A stretch of DNA of 64,000 nt from an uncultured Alistipes sp. (GTDB taxonomy: Bacteria; Bacteroidota; Bacteroidia; Bacteroidales; UBA932). The stretch lies in assembly GCA_900544175.1 (NCBI GenBank), contig UQUN01000001.1:62001-126000 (forward strand). Reading direction: 5' to 3'. This document shows positions 17,382 through 27,441 of the stretch, piece after piece. Each line of letters opens with the position of its first letter. The stretch's first letter is position 1. A program made the translations under genes and the position numbers. The notes below the pieces were generated by a model. The model made no database searches. It saw nothing but the letters and a program-made list of their open reading frames with translations, and was not told where the DNA came from.

Positions 17382-18716
17382 ATGGATGCTCAGACATATT
17401 CGGATATTCTGGAACTGCTGCACAGGGAGGTCAAGCCGGCTCTCGGCTGCACCGAGCCTATAGCAGTAGCTCTGGCGGTGGCCAGGGCGTGCTCTCTTTT
17501 CAGACCGCAGCAGCCTTCTCAGATCAATGTGCAGGTGAGTGCAAATATCCTGAAGAACGCCATGGGTGTCGGTATTCCCGGCACCGGAATGGTGGGACTC
17601 AATATCGCCGTTGCCCTGGCCATGGAGTGCGGCAATCCGGATTATGGTCTTGAAGTGCTCAAGGACCTGACTCCGGCCGATGTGGAGAAGGCCAAGTCCT
17701 ATGCGGCGGAGGGCCGTGTCAAGATATCCCTTGCAAGGACATCGAAGAAACTGTATATAGAGGCTGAGTGTCTATACGGACCTGCCGATGCGCCTGAACA
17801 TCGTGCAAAGGCGATAGTCCAGGATGACCATGACGCCATAGTCTTCGTGTCGAAGGATTCGCAGGTGCTGCTGGACAGTATGTCTTCGGAAGCGGAGGAA
17901 GATGGTGCAGCATCCGGCCATGAGGCTGTATCGCACAAGACTACACTGGACTATCATCTGGACATGCGTAAGATATTCGATTTTGCCACGAAGGAGGCCG
18001 GACTGGAGGATATCGCCTTTATGCTGGATGCCGCCAGGATGAACCGGGCTCTCGCGGAGGAGGGACTGGCCCGTCCGTACGGTCTTCAGGTCGGACGCAC
18101 CATTCAGGACAATATCCACCGCAATGTATTCGGCAAGGGACTCCTGACCCACTGCATGGCCATGACTGCCGCGGCCTCGGACGCCCGCATGGCCGGATGC
18201 ACTCTTCCCGCAATGAGCAACTCCGGCTCAGGCAATCAGGGCATCACCGTAACGATGCCTGTCGTGGCCGCTGCGGAGCAGTTCGGCTCTTCCGAAGAGC
18301 AGCTCATACGTGCCCTGACTCTCAGTCATCTGACGGCTATCCACATCAAAGGTTATCTCGGAAAGCTATCGGCTCTCTGCGGCTGTGTGGTGGCATCCAC
18401 AGGTTCGGCCTGCGGTATCGTATGGCTCAGTGGCGGCAGTTTCGAGCAGGTGTGCAGCGCGGTCAAGAATATGATCGGCAACATCACCGGCATGGTCTGC
18501 GACGGAGCGAAGGTAGGCTGTGCCCTTAAGGTGGCCTCAGGCGTATCTTCTGCCGTGCAGTCGGCTGTCCTTGCACTGGACAACCACTGTGTGACCGGCA
18601 ATGACGGCATCATTGAGGACGATGTGGAGAAATCCATCCGCAATCTCGGTACCATCGGCTCGAAAGGCATGCAGGTTACGGATGAGATGATTCTCAATAT
18701 AATGGTCTGCAAGTAA
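17382..18716 (+). CDS. cyuA: L-cysteine desulfidase family protein (CyuA/YhaM, UPF0597)
   Basis: 444 aa from the ATG at 17382. The same frame is open further upstream, but that part overlaps trxB. It has the family signature ALGCTEPIAVALAVA near residue 20 and conserved Cys-containing blocks (SALCGCVVASTGSACGIVW, MVCDGAKVGCALK) that would hold an Fe-S cluster. Known members break L-cysteine into pyruvate, ammonia and sulfide. Coupling to trxB suggests a link between thiol reduction and cysteine turnover, which is inference. Confidence 0.88.
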   Translation: MDAQTYSDILELLHREVKPALGCTEPIAVALAVARACSLFRPQQPSQINVQVSANILKNAMGVGIPGTGMVGLNIAVALAMECGNPDYGLEVLKDLTPADVEKAKSYAAEGRVKISLARTSKKLYIEAECLYGPADAPEHRAKAIVQDDHDAIVFVSKDSQVLLDSMSSEAEEDGAASGHEAVSHKTTLDYHLDMRKIFDFATKEAGLEDIAFMLDAARMNRALAEEGLARPYGLQVGRTIQDNIHRNVFGKGLLTHCMAMTAAASDARMAGCTLPAMSNSGSGNQGITVTMPVVAAAEQFGSSEEQLIRALTLSHLTAIHIKGYLGKLSALCGCVVASTGSACGIVWLSGGSFEQVCSAVKNMIGNITGMVCDGAKVGCALKVASGVSSAVQSAVLALDNHCVTGNDGIIEDDVEKSIRNLGTIGSKGMQVTDEMILNIMVCK

Positions 18717-18759
18717 GCATCTTCTGAGTAAATGATAAAACTTTTAATTTTTAATATAG

Positions 18760-21700
18760 ATGAAACGGATTTTTAGAACTTTTCTGGGTGCGGCCATGCT
18801 GGCGGCAGTGTCAGTGGCCGCAGGAGCGCAGGAGCCTTCCGAAGGCCCGCTGTGGATGCGTTACTGTGCTGTGTCTCCTGACGGCAGTACCATCGCATTT
18901 GCCTATAAAGGTGATATATTTACAGTTCCTGTGACAGGTGGCGAGGCGCGTCAGATCACATCCAACTCCGCATTTGACTCCCGTCCGGTATGGAGTCCGG
19001 ACGGCAGCAGGATAGCGTTTGCGTCCTACCGTATGGGAAGCGCCGACATTTTTATCGTGGACAAGGAAGGCGGTGTTCCTGTCAGACTGACAACACATTC
19101 TGCCAATGAGTATCCTGTGGTTTTCAAGGATGATTCGACAGTGCTTTATACAGCCTATTATCAGCCAGCCGCTGAAAGTATGCAGTTCCCGTCCTCTACA
19201 TTTTCCCAGGTCTATGCTGTCAGTACCGGAGGTGGACGTCCTGTGATGTTCTCCTCGCTTCCTCTTGAAAGCATATCTTTCAGCCCTGATGGAAGTATGA
19301 TACTGTATCAGGACAAGAAGGGATATGAGGACGAGTGGCGCAAGCACCATACGTCCTCCATCGCCCGCGACATCTGGAGCTGCACCTTCGAGGGTGATAA
19401 TGTGAAGAACGGAAAGTTCACCAAGATAACTGATTTCAGGGGGGAGGACCGCAATCCTGTCTTCTGCGCTGACGGAAAGTCATTCTACTATCTCAGCGAG
19501 CAGGACGGTACCTTCAATGTCTGGAAACGTTCTCTGGAAAACGGATCGGACGAGCAGCTGACGCATTTTTCCGGCAATCCAGTACGTTTTCTGACCATGG
19601 CCGGTGACGGCACCTTGTGTTTCGGCTATGACGGAGAGATATATACCATGAAGGAAGGTTCCGATCCCGTGAAGGTGGACATCGAGGTGATCGCCGACAA
19701 GCAGGACCGCGACCTGATCAAGTCACCGGTGTATTATGCACAGGACATAGCTGTAAGCAAGGACGGCAAGCAGGTGGCTTTCATATATCGTGGAGATGTG
19801 TATGTCACCATGACCGATTACAAGACCACAAAGAGGATAACCAACACTGCCGAGCAGGAACGCGACCTGGACTTCTCTCCCGACGGACGCTCGCTTGTCT
19901 ATTCGTCCGAGAGAGACGGTCTGTGGCAGGTATACAGGGCGTCCATCGTCAATGAGGACGAGAAGCTTTTCCCATACAGTACAGAGGTAAAGGAAGAAAG
20001 GATAACCGATTCGGAGAATCCATGTTTCCAGCCTCTATACAGTCCAGACGGCAAGGAAGTGGCTTTTCTGGAAAGCAGGACGGCCATCCGTGTCATCAAC
20101 CTGGACAGCAGGGAGGTACGTACGGTAATGGACGGAAAGTACGAGTATTCTTATTCTGACGGGGACCAGTGGTACCAGTGGTCTCCTGACGGAAAGTGGA
20201 TTCTTTCCAACTGCATATTCGTAGGAGGATGGAACAACAAGGACATAGCTCTTGTCAATGCTTCCGGCAACGGTGAAATGTTCAATCTTACCCAAAGCGG
20301 ATACACGGACGCCAATCCAAAGTGGGTGCTTGACGGCAAGGCCATGATATGGTTCAGTGACCGAGCAGGTTACCGCAGCCATGGCAGCTGGGGTGCGGAG
20401 ATGGATGTGTACATCATGTTCTTCGACCTCGAGGCATACGACAAGTTCCGTATGAACGAGGAGGAACTGGCTCTCTACGAGGAGGAGCATAAGGACAATG
20501 AGGAAGCGGCGTCCGAGGACAATGCTGACAAGAAGACCAAGAAGGACAAGAAATCCAAGAAAGGTGAGGAGGATGAGGACAAGACCGAAACTCTCGTGCT
20601 TGACCTGGACAATGCCGAGTACAGGATCATGCGCCTTACAGTCAATTCGTCCAACCTCGGTGATGCAGTCCTGAGCAAGGACGGAGACAAGCTGTACTAT
20701 CTGGCCTCATTCGAGGGCGGCATGGATCTGTGGGTTCACGACCTCAAGGAGAATACGACCAGTATCCTGTCCAAGGGTGTCGGTTACGGCTCGCTGATTC
20801 TCTCCGATGACGGCAGCAGTATCTTCATGAACACGGGAACCATCAAGAGGATCGACGTCAACAGTGGTCAGATCACCCCTGTGGAGATGGAAGGTATATT
20901 CGAATACAAGCCTTACGCAGAACGTGCATATATGTTCGATCATGTATGGCGTCAGGTCAAGGAGAAATTCTACGATCCGGAGATTCACGGCATAGACTGG
21001 GAAGGTTACAAGGATACCTACCGGAAGTATCTTCCTTACATTACCAACAACTTCGACTTCGCCGAACTTCTCAGCGAGATGCTCGGAGAGCTGAACGCAT
21101 CCCATACCGGAGCGAGATACTACGGTGGCGGAGCTTCTTATCCGACTGCACATCTTGGAGTATTCCTCGATGACACTTATGCCGGAGACGGTCTGAAGAT
21201 AAAGGAGATCATAAAGAGAAGCCCTCTTACTCTCGTTCCGTCGGACGTTAAGGAAGGCTGCATTATAGAGAAGATAGACGGTGAGTCGGTACTTGCAGGT
21301 CAGGACTATTTCCCTCTGCTTGAGGGCAAGGGCGGCAAGAAAGTGCGCCTGAGTATATACGACCCCGGGACATCGAAGCGTTTCGACGTGGAGATCAAGG
21401 CGCTCAGTTCAGAGAGCGACATACTGTACCAGAGGTGGGTTGAGCGCAACAGGGATATCGTGGATTCCATATCCGGCGGCAAGATAGGGTATGTGCATAT
21501 CGAAGGTATGGACAGCCCCAGTTTCAGGAAGCTTTACAGTGAACTGCTCGGACGATTCCGCCATTGTGATGCCGTAGTTGTCGACACCCGTCACAACGGG
21601 GGCGGATGGCTGCATGACGATGTGGTGACACTGCTCTCAGGGGAAGAATACCAGCAGTTCAAGCCTCGTGGCCAGTATATCGGCAGCGACCCGTTCAACA

Positions 21701-22041
21701 AATGGCTGAAACCGTCATGCATGCTGGTATGTGAGGACAACTACAGCAATGCTCACGGAACACCGTGGGTTTACCAGCATCTCAAGGTAGGTAAGCTTGT
21801 GGGTGCTCCTGTGCCCGGTACCATGACGGCTGTATGGTGGGAGAGTCAGATAGACCCGAGCATCATCTTCGGTATCCCTCAGGTCGGCTGCTGGGATATA
21901 TCCAAGGGTGAGTACATGGAGAATGTGGAATTGGAACCCGATATCCTCATATACAATGATCCTGCGGATGTCATGAACGGTTTCGACGCACAGCTCAAGG
22001 CTGCTGCGGAGTCCCTTATGGTTCCGGCTTCAGAAGAATAG
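18760..22041 (+). CDS. Tricorn-like S41 family protease, exported
   Basis: 1,093 aa with a signal peptide ending near AGAQ. The N-terminal two thirds carry TolB/PD40-type propeller repeats (SPDGSTIAFAYKGDIF, SPDGSRIAFASY, SPDGRSLVYSSERDG, SPDGKEVAFLES). A Lys/Glu-rich insertion sits near residues 570-605. The C-terminal third has a PDZ-like region (IIEKIDGESVLAGQDYF) and the S41 core: VVVDTRHNGGGWLHDD, then CEDNYSNAHGTPW, where the Ser is the likely nucleophile. It probably degrades peptides in the periplasm. It is followed by a strong terminator, so it is a single-gene unit. Confidence 0.9.
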   Translation: MKRIFRTFLGAAMLAAVSVAAGAQEPSEGPLWMRYCAVSPDGSTIAFAYKGDIFTVPVTGGEARQITSNSAFDSRPVWSPDGSRIAFASYRMGSADIFIVDKEGGVPVRLTTHSANEYPVVFKDDSTVLYTAYYQPAAESMQFPSSTFSQVYAVSTGGGRPVMFSSLPLESISFSPDGSMILYQDKKGYEDEWRKHHTSSIARDIWSCTFEGDNVKNGKFTKITDFRGEDRNPVFCADGKSFYYLSEQDGTFNVWKRSLENGSDEQLTHFSGNPVRFLTMAGDGTLCFGYDGEIYTMKEGSDPVKVDIEVIADKQDRDLIKSPVYYAQDIAVSKDGKQVAFIYRGDVYVTMTDYKTTKRITNTAEQERDLDFSPDGRSLVYSSERDGLWQVYRASIVNEDEKLFPYSTEVKEERITDSENPCFQPLYSPDGKEVAFLESRTAIRVINLDSREVRTVMDGKYEYSYSDGDQWYQWSPDGKWILSNCIFVGGWNNKDIALVNASGNGEMFNLTQSGYTDANPKWVLDGKAMIWFSDRAGYRSHGSWGAEMDVYIMFFDLEAYDKFRMNEEELALYEEEHKDNEEAASEDNADKKTKKDKKSKKGEEDEDKTETLVLDLDNAEYRIMRLTVNSSNLGDAVLSKDGDKLYYLASFEGGMDLWVHDLKENTTSILSKGVGYGSLILSDDGSSIFMNTGTIKRIDVNSGQITPVEMEGIFEYKPYAERAYMFDHVWRQVKEKFYDPEIHGIDWEGYKDTYRKYLPYITNNFDFAELLSEMLGELNASHTGARYYGGGASYPTAHLGVFLDDTYAGDGLKIKEIIKRSPLTLVPSDVKEGCIIEKIDGESVLAGQDYFPLLEGKGGKKVRLSIYDPGTSKRFDVEIKALSSESDILYQRWVERNRDIVDSISGGKIGYVHIEGMDSPSFRKLYSELLGRFRHCDAVVVDTRHNGGGWLHDDVVTLLSGEEYQQFKPRGQYIGSDPFNKWLKPSCMLVCEDNYSNAHGTPWVYQHLKVGKLVGAPVPGTMTAVWWESQIDPSIIFGIPQVGCWDISKGEYMENVELEPDILIYNDPADVMNGFDAQLKAAAESLMVPASEE

Positions 22042-22069
22042 CGGGCCTGTCCCGGATAATGTAGGAATG

Positions 22070-22111
22070 GGGGCTGTGTCGTAATGAAGTTTTACGGCGC
22101 AGCCCCTTTTT
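22070..22111 (+). terminator. Rho-independent terminator after the tricorn-like protease
   Basis: GGGGCTGTGTCG pairs with CGGCGCAGCCCC (two G-U pairs), followed by TTTTT. Confidence 0.9.
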
Positions 22112-22187
22112 GACGCATACCGTCATGGTCATGACAGCCGATTTTTGTAATATAATCTTAAACATGATGTAGTATCTATAATTACCG

Positions 22188-22224
22188 TTTGTAATATCTC
22201 TGAAACAGGAACGGGGTACTTTTG
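22188..22224 (+). promoter_or_regulatory. Promoter of the TonB receptor operon
   Basis: TACTTTTG at 22217-22224, 11 bp before the ATG, with a TTTG at 22188-22191 (25-nt spacing, longer than ideal). Confidence 0.5.
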
Positions 22225-22235
22225 CGGCCGAAAAA

Positions 22236-24926
22236 ATGGAAGGTATGGACAAGAAAGTGCTATTGTTGTTGATTGTAGTTTTGCATACTGCTGTCGCATT
22301 GGCCGAGCCGGTCATCAGAGGCAAGGTGGTGGATGCTACTACGGGAGGGGAAATTATAGGAGCGACGGTACAGCTTAAGGGAACGACAGACAGGTGGGCT
22401 GTGACTGGCCTGGACGGCAGTTTCTCGATAGATGTGAAGGTACACTCCGGAACGCTGGTGTGCAGTCTGATAGGTTACAAGGATATGGAGGTGCTTTTCA
22501 ATGACTCTGGCGAGGAACTCAGCATACCGATGGAACCGGATGTCTATATGCTCGAGGCAGCGGTGGTGACGGCTACGGGGGCCGGGCGTACTGAAATGGC
22601 TGCGAGAAATATCGAGCGGAATTCGATTAACGTGGTCAATGTCATGAGCGCCAAGGCTATGGAGTTGTCTCCTGATATCACGGTGGCAAATGTCATAAAA
22701 AGGATGTCCGGAGTGACCGTGGAACGCAACAGCAGCGGAGAGGGCCAGTATGCTATCCTGCGCGGTATGGACAAACGCTATAACTACACTTTAGTCAACG
22801 GTATCAAGATTCCCAGTCCGGACAACAAGAACCGTTTCGTGCCTCTGGATATCTTCCCGTCGGAGATACTTGACAGGATAGAGGTGACGAAGTCCCTGAC
22901 GGCGGACATGGAGGGGGACGGTATCGGAGGTGCTGTGAATCTGGTGATGAAGGATGCTCCGGAACGCATGGAGATTACCGCCAACCTGTCCACCGGCTAC
23001 AGTGCGCTTTTTATTGACAGGGATTTCCAGACATTCAACCGTAAGGCGATACAGAAACTTTCACCGAACGAGCGGATGGGACGTCCTGAACTGCACAATC
23101 AGAATTATTCCGTCTCTGCGGATGACTTTACAATGGAGAACCTTCATATGACAGAGAGCCGGCCACGGCCTGATATAGTGGGAGGATTCTCCTATGGAGA
23201 CCGTTTTTTCGGTGGCAAGTTAGGTGTGATTGCCGCGTTCAGTTACCAGAATCTTTTCCGTGGCAAGGACGCATCATTATATTATATCCCCGGGTCTTCG
23301 GGCAAGGGAACGGAAAACCGTCTGTATTCTGAGGAACAGAACCGTATGGGAGCCCATGCCAAGCTGGATTACCGGATTTCCGACCGGCATAAACTTATGC
23401 TGTATGCCGGTTATATGGACTTGCAGGAAACTGAAGTGCGCGACGGTTCCAATGACCAGGAGCGTACAGTCAGAATGAAATGGAACCACCAGTATATCGT
23501 CAATACGACTCTTAAAGGAGAGCATTCGTTTCTTAATTCCGGCCGTCTGAAGCTTGACTGGACGGGAGTGTTCTCGAAGGCGTACAGCACGACTCCCGAC
23601 AACGCCTATATCTATATCAATGGCGACCATCTCTACAATACCGACGCTGCCGACCGCCGCTGGGAACACAACAGCGACCGGGACGTGGCAGGATATGTCA
23701 ATCTCTCCTACAGGCTCGATTTTTCCAACAGCTCCACGCTTGACCTCAAGTTGGGAGGAATGTACCGGGACAAGGTACGCAACAGCTTTTTCAACGAGTA
23801 TACATTTGACTCTCCGACAGGCATACACGACCTTCAGATATACGGAGAGGACTGGACCAATTTCGATGAGCTCCTGCTCAAGCCCCGCCGTTACGGCAAT
23901 GTCGGCGATCCTCTCAACTACGATGCTTTCGAGAGGATAGGGGCTGCCTATATCATGGGAACCTACGACTGGGACAGGCTGGAGATTATCGCCGGACTCC
24001 GGGTGGAGCATACTGACCAGGGCTATACGCTGGTGTTCCCCAGACAGACCGACGGGGAGGGACACCAGGTCTACACCGACCTTCTGCCCAGCCTGCACCT
24101 CAAGTACAACGTGCACCGGAACGCGTATCTGCGCCTGTCCTACGGCCGTTCCATCAACCGTCCCGGATTTTTCGAGATAGTGCCTTACACCATTCTCAAC
24201 GAGGATTACGACGAGCAGGGTAATCCCGACCTGAAGCATACGACAGCAGACAATATAGACCTGCGCTACGAATTCTTCCCCAAGTCCTCCGAGCAGTTCA
24301 TGGTAGGCCTGTTCTGGAAGAAGCTCTACGACCCCATCGAGTACGGGCTCATCTCCGAGGGACAGGCCACTTTCCTGACTCCCATGAACTTCGGAGATGC
24401 TGTCAATGCCGGGGTGGAGGTTGACATCATGAAATATTTCAACTGGTTCGGAGTGAAGGCCAATTATACCTATACGCATTCCTCCATCACCACTACCAAG
24501 AGGACAATGGATGGAACGGAGGTCATCACCGTGGACCAGACCCGTCCTCTTTACGGGCAGGCGGCGCATGTGGCCAATCTCTCCCTGCTGTTCAAGTTTG
24601 CCAGGGCAGGGGTCGAAGCCCAGGTGTCCGGAAGCTACACCGGCCGCAGGCTGAGCGAGATATCCAATTGGGTGGACAATGACATCTGGGAGGCCGGCTA
24701 CGTCCAGCTGGACGCTTCGCTGGAAAAGAGCTTCAAGTGCGGCATCACCGTCTATGCCAAGGCCAACAACCTGCTGGACACACCTGTCCTGCGTTATATC
24801 GTCAACAATCCGCGGACAGAGAACCTCAAGGACTACGAGCGTTATCGCGGAGGTGTCATCGAGCGCCGGGAGTGGCACGGACAGTCCCTGATGATAGGCC
24901 TCAGGTACAATTTCAAGGAAAAATAG
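22236..24926 (+). CDS. TonB-dependent receptor with carboxypeptidase-like N-terminal domain
   Basis: 896 aa with a signal peptide ending near ALAEP. It could also start at the ATG at 22245. Residues 28-110 form a CarboxypepD_reg-like domain (GKVVDATTGGEIIGATVQL). A plug domain follows with ILRGMDKRYNYTLVNGIK and EVTKSLTADMEGDGIGGAVN, then the 22-strand barrel ending in an aromatic residue-rich FNFKEK-type tail. It imports a ligand across the outer membrane. No SusD partner is adjacent; instead a beta-helix lipoprotein and a phosphatase follow, so the ligand may be a phosphorylated compound (inference). Confidence 0.93.
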   Translation: MEGMDKKVLLLLIVVLHTAVALAEPVIRGKVVDATTGGEIIGATVQLKGTTDRWAVTGLDGSFSIDVKVHSGTLVCSLIGYKDMEVLFNDSGEELSIPMEPDVYMLEAAVVTATGAGRTEMAARNIERNSINVVNVMSAKAMELSPDITVANVIKRMSGVTVERNSSGEGQYAILRGMDKRYNYTLVNGIKIPSPDNKNRFVPLDIFPSEILDRIEVTKSLTADMEGDGIGGAVNLVMKDAPERMEITANLSTGYSALFIDRDFQTFNRKAIQKLSPNERMGRPELHNQNYSVSADDFTMENLHMTESRPRPDIVGGFSYGDRFFGGKLGVIAAFSYQNLFRGKDASLYYIPGSSGKGTENRLYSEEQNRMGAHAKLDYRISDRHKLMLYAGYMDLQETEVRDGSNDQERTVRMKWNHQYIVNTTLKGEHSFLNSGRLKLDWTGVFSKAYSTTPDNAYIYINGDHLYNTDAADRRWEHNSDRDVAGYVNLSYRLDFSNSSTLDLKLGGMYRDKVRNSFFNEYTFDSPTGIHDLQIYGEDWTNFDELLLKPRRYGNVGDPLNYDAFERIGAAYIMGTYDWDRLEIIAGLRVEHTDQGYTLVFPRQTDGEGHQVYTDLLPSLHLKYNVHRNAYLRLSYGRSINRPGFFEIVPYTILNEDYDEQGNPDLKHTTADNIDLRYEFFPKSSEQFMVGLFWKKLYDPIEYGLISEGQATFLTPMNFGDAVNAGVEVDIMKYFNWFGVKANYTYTHSSITTTKRTMDGTEVITVDQTRPLYGQAAHVANLSLLFKFARAGVEAQVSGSYTGRRLSEISNWVDNDIWEAGYVQLDASLEKSFKCGITVYAKANNLLDTPVLRYIVNNPRTENLKDYERYRGGVIERREWHGQSLMIGLRYNFKEK

Positions 24927-24959
24927 AATAGGAATAACCATTAATCAGTATTTACACAC

Positions 24960-26354
24960 ATGAAAACAAAAGCAATTTTTGTCATTGCTGCGGCAATGGT
25001 ATTTTCCCTCGCATCCTGCGAGAAAAATCCTGATCAACAAGAAGAGACGGAGCCTGTAGAGGCAGCCGGAGAAGTGTCCGGTGTATGGGAGGCCGGCTCA
25101 ACAGTCTATGTTGACGGGCATATCGTAGTTCCCGAAGGCGAGAGCCTCACTATTGAAGAAGGAGTTACCGTCATTTTCAGTGATGCCGGAGTGGGAGTAA
25201 ACCACACTGCGATAGAGTTCTCCGTAGACGGCAGTCTCTACTGTCTCGGAACAGCCGAGAATCCTGTGCGTCTGACAGTGGATGAGAGCCTCAGGACTCC
25301 AGAGAATACGTTCGAAGGTCTCTGGGGCGGAATCGTCGCAGGTGCCACCTGTGAGGAGATGCTTATCGACCATACCATCATAGAGTACTGCGGCGGTCAG
25401 GTAATTGAGGGTTCGCCCGCTGCCGAGAACGGTTACTATACGGCAGGTGACGACGCCTATCCCCACATTACCACCAACAACGTGGACGGCCGCTATGTCA
25501 TTACCAATTCCGTCCTGCGCAACGGCTGGTCCGATGCCATCTACATGATGGGCGGCAATGCCATCATCGCCGACAATATTTTCAGTGCCATCGGCTATGA
25601 CGGGGCCGAGGCGGTCAATGTGAAGTCCGGCTGCACCGTGGACGTGACCCGCAATATCATGTTCAGCGCCAATACCAACGGTCTGAAGCTCTCCAGCTCA
25701 GACCAGAGCGAGGTGCGCCATCAGGCTCAGATATGCGCCTACAACAACACCATCATCGGCTCCGGCTGGAGACGCGACGGCGAGAAGGGCGGCGGAATCT
25801 ATGTTGAGGAGAACGCCGATGCAGGGGTGTTCAACAACCTGCTGGTGAACTGCAAGTTCCGCGCGACCACTCCCGCATGGGACGAGCCCGGCTCGGAGGA
25901 CTGCTATGACGGTGAGCATTCCATGATAGATTACAATTACTACGCCTCCGGCACAACCGCCAGCTCGATAGTATTCAGCGGCGAATATGAGGATGACGGT
26001 GAGACACTGCTCTACTCCGGCGTGAGATATCCCTACGAGGGCTACGCCTTCGACCACGAGTGGTATGACAACGACAAGGTGGACGTACACAGCGTGATAG
26101 CTAAGACGGCGGAGGAAGCTGCCTCTCTTGACCCTATGTTCGTCAATTTCAGTCTGGACATGGATCCTGCCAGCTACACCTTCAACGACAGCTGGAATTT
26201 CCATCTCCAGGCCGGCTCTCCTGCCCTCGATGCCTCGAAGACCTATACAGCCGGTGACCGTCAGCCCTATTTCGGAACATCCGGACTTCAGGTCAACGGA
26301 CAGACCTACACCTCTCCCGCCATCGGTGACTGGTTCGGTGCATACGGTGAATAA
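24960..26354 (+). CDS. Beta-helix lipoprotein of the receptor operon
   Basis: 464 aa. The lipoprotein signal peptide ends in SLASC. The body has repeated short strand motifs with Asn/Gly turns (HTIIEYCGGQ, ITNSVLRNGWSDAIYMMGG, NAIIADNIFSAIG, NTIIGSG), as in right-handed parallel beta-helix proteins. No catalytic residues are apparent. It starts 33 bp after the TonB receptor and precedes the phosphatase, so it may be a surface-exposed capture or binding protein for the same ligand. The fold call is fair and the function is unknown. Confidence 0.75.
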   Translation: MKTKAIFVIAAAMVFSLASCEKNPDQQEETEPVEAAGEVSGVWEAGSTVYVDGHIVVPEGESLTIEEGVTVIFSDAGVGVNHTAIEFSVDGSLYCLGTAENPVRLTVDESLRTPENTFEGLWGGIVAGATCEEMLIDHTIIEYCGGQVIEGSPAAENGYYTAGDDAYPHITTNNVDGRYVITNSVLRNGWSDAIYMMGGNAIIADNIFSAIGYDGAEAVNVKSGCTVDVTRNIMFSANTNGLKLSSSDQSEVRHQAQICAYNNTIIGSGWRRDGEKGGGIYVEENADAGVFNNLLVNCKFRATTPAWDEPGSEDCYDGEHSMIDYNYYASGTTASSIVFSGEYEDDGETLLYSGVRYPYEGYAFDHEWYDNDKVDVHSVIAKTAEEAASLDPMFVNFSLDMDPASYTFNDSWNFHLQAGSPALDASKTYTAGDRQPYFGTSGLQVNGQTYTSPAIGDWFGAYGE

Positions 26355-26389
26355 TCGGTACAGTTTGAACTTTATAACAAGACAGCTTT

Positions 26390-27370
26390 ATGAAAAGAAT
26401 CAACTTCCTTGCCCTTACCGCCGCTGCGGTACTCTCCCTGTCAGCGGTGTCCTGCAACATGTCCGCGAGTGTGTCCTCCAGTGTGCCGGAGGACCGCTCC
26501 GGGGAGTGGAAGGCTCTCGAGCAGCCGCTCAATTTCTATATTGCCAATGACCTGGGACGCAACGGCTACTATGACCAGAAACCGATAGCGGAGACTATGG
26601 GCAGGATGGCCGAGACCATTGACATCGAGTTTGTGGTAGCGGCCGGAGACGTACATCACTTCGAGGGTGTGCAGAGTGTCAGCGACCCTCTGTGGATGAC
26701 CAATTACGAGCTCATCTACTCTCATCCCGACCTGATGACCCCCTGGTATGCCATCTGCGGCAACCACGAGTACCGCAGCAATACCCAGGCCTGCATCGAC
26801 TACAGCCAGGTTAGTGCCCGCTGGAACATGCCTTCGCGCTATTACACCTTTGTCAAGGAGGAGGACGGTGTGGAGATACGTATCGTGATGATCGACACCA
26901 CTCCGCTTATCGACAAGTACCGCGAGGAGACCGACAAGTATGCCGACGCTTCTAGGTCCGACTGCAACGAGCAGCTTGCATGGCTGGACAAAACCCTGTC
27001 GGAGGCGGATGAGGATTGGGTGATCGTGGTGGGCCACCATCCGATCTATGCCTACACCGACAAAGACGAGAGCGAGCGCACCGACATGCAGGAGCGCGTG
27101 AACTCCATCCTGCTCAGGCATGACAATGTGGATATGTATGTCTGCGGCCACCTGCATACTTTCCAGCATATCCGCAAGGACGGCTGCGATATCGACTATG
27201 TGGTCAACACTTCCGGTTCGCTTAGCCGGGACGTGGAGGCCATCGAGGGTACCGTCTTCTGCAGTTCCGAGTCCGGCTGGTCCCTGGTGACCGTCTCCTC
27301 CGATACCCTGAGCCTGCACATGCTCGACAAGACCGGCAAGGTCCTCCATACGGTTACGCGCACTAAGTAG
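26390..27370 (+). CDS. Calcineurin-like metallophosphoesterase, lipoprotein
   Basis: 326 aa with a signal peptide ending in SAVSC, so probably a lipoprotein. Metal-binding motifs appear in the order of purple acid phosphatases: an Asn-Asp in IANDLGRNGYY (weak first motif), AAGDVHH, ICGNHEYRS, VVGHHPIYAY, and VCGHLHTFQH. It probably removes phosphate from an exported substrate. It is third in the receptor/beta-helix operon, which suggests that phosphate or a phosphorylated molecule is what is captured. Substrate unknown. Confidence 0.88.
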   Translation: MKRINFLALTAAAVLSLSAVSCNMSASVSSSVPEDRSGEWKALEQPLNFYIANDLGRNGYYDQKPIAETMGRMAETIDIEFVVAAGDVHHFEGVQSVSDPLWMTNYELIYSHPDLMTPWYAICGNHEYRSNTQACIDYSQVSARWNMPSRYYTFVKEEDGVEIRIVMIDTTPLIDKYREETDKYADASRSDCNEQLAWLDKTLSEADEDWVIVVGHHPIYAYTDKDESERTDMQERVNSILLRHDNVDMYVCGHLHTFQHIRKDGCDIDYVVNTSGSLSRDVEAIEGTVFCSSESGWSLVTVSSDTLSLHMLDKTGKVLHTVTRTK

Positions 27371-27396
27371 TCCGGAGGTATTGCGATATTGTAGAA

Positions 27397-27441
27397 AATG
27401 CCTATCATTGTGTACGTAATTGGTACACAAGGATAGGCATT
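27397..27441. promoter_or_regulatory. Two-stem palindrome between phosphatase operon and toxin-antitoxin remnant
   Basis: AATGCCTATC (27397-27406) pairs with GATAGGCATT (27432-27441), and inside it TTGTGTAC (27408-27415) pairs with GTACACAA (27423-27430). There is no T-run, so it may be an operator for the toxin-antitoxin genes or a terminator lacking a U tail. Confidence 0.7.

Noticed and set aside
22070..22111. Riboswitch or attenuator before the TonB receptor
   Set aside because: A simple GC stem plus T-run right after the protease gene and before the receptor promoter; it is a terminator.
23277..24941. 554-codon frame antisense to the TonB receptor
   Set aside because: Same reason; no recognisable domain, while the sense frame is a full receptor.
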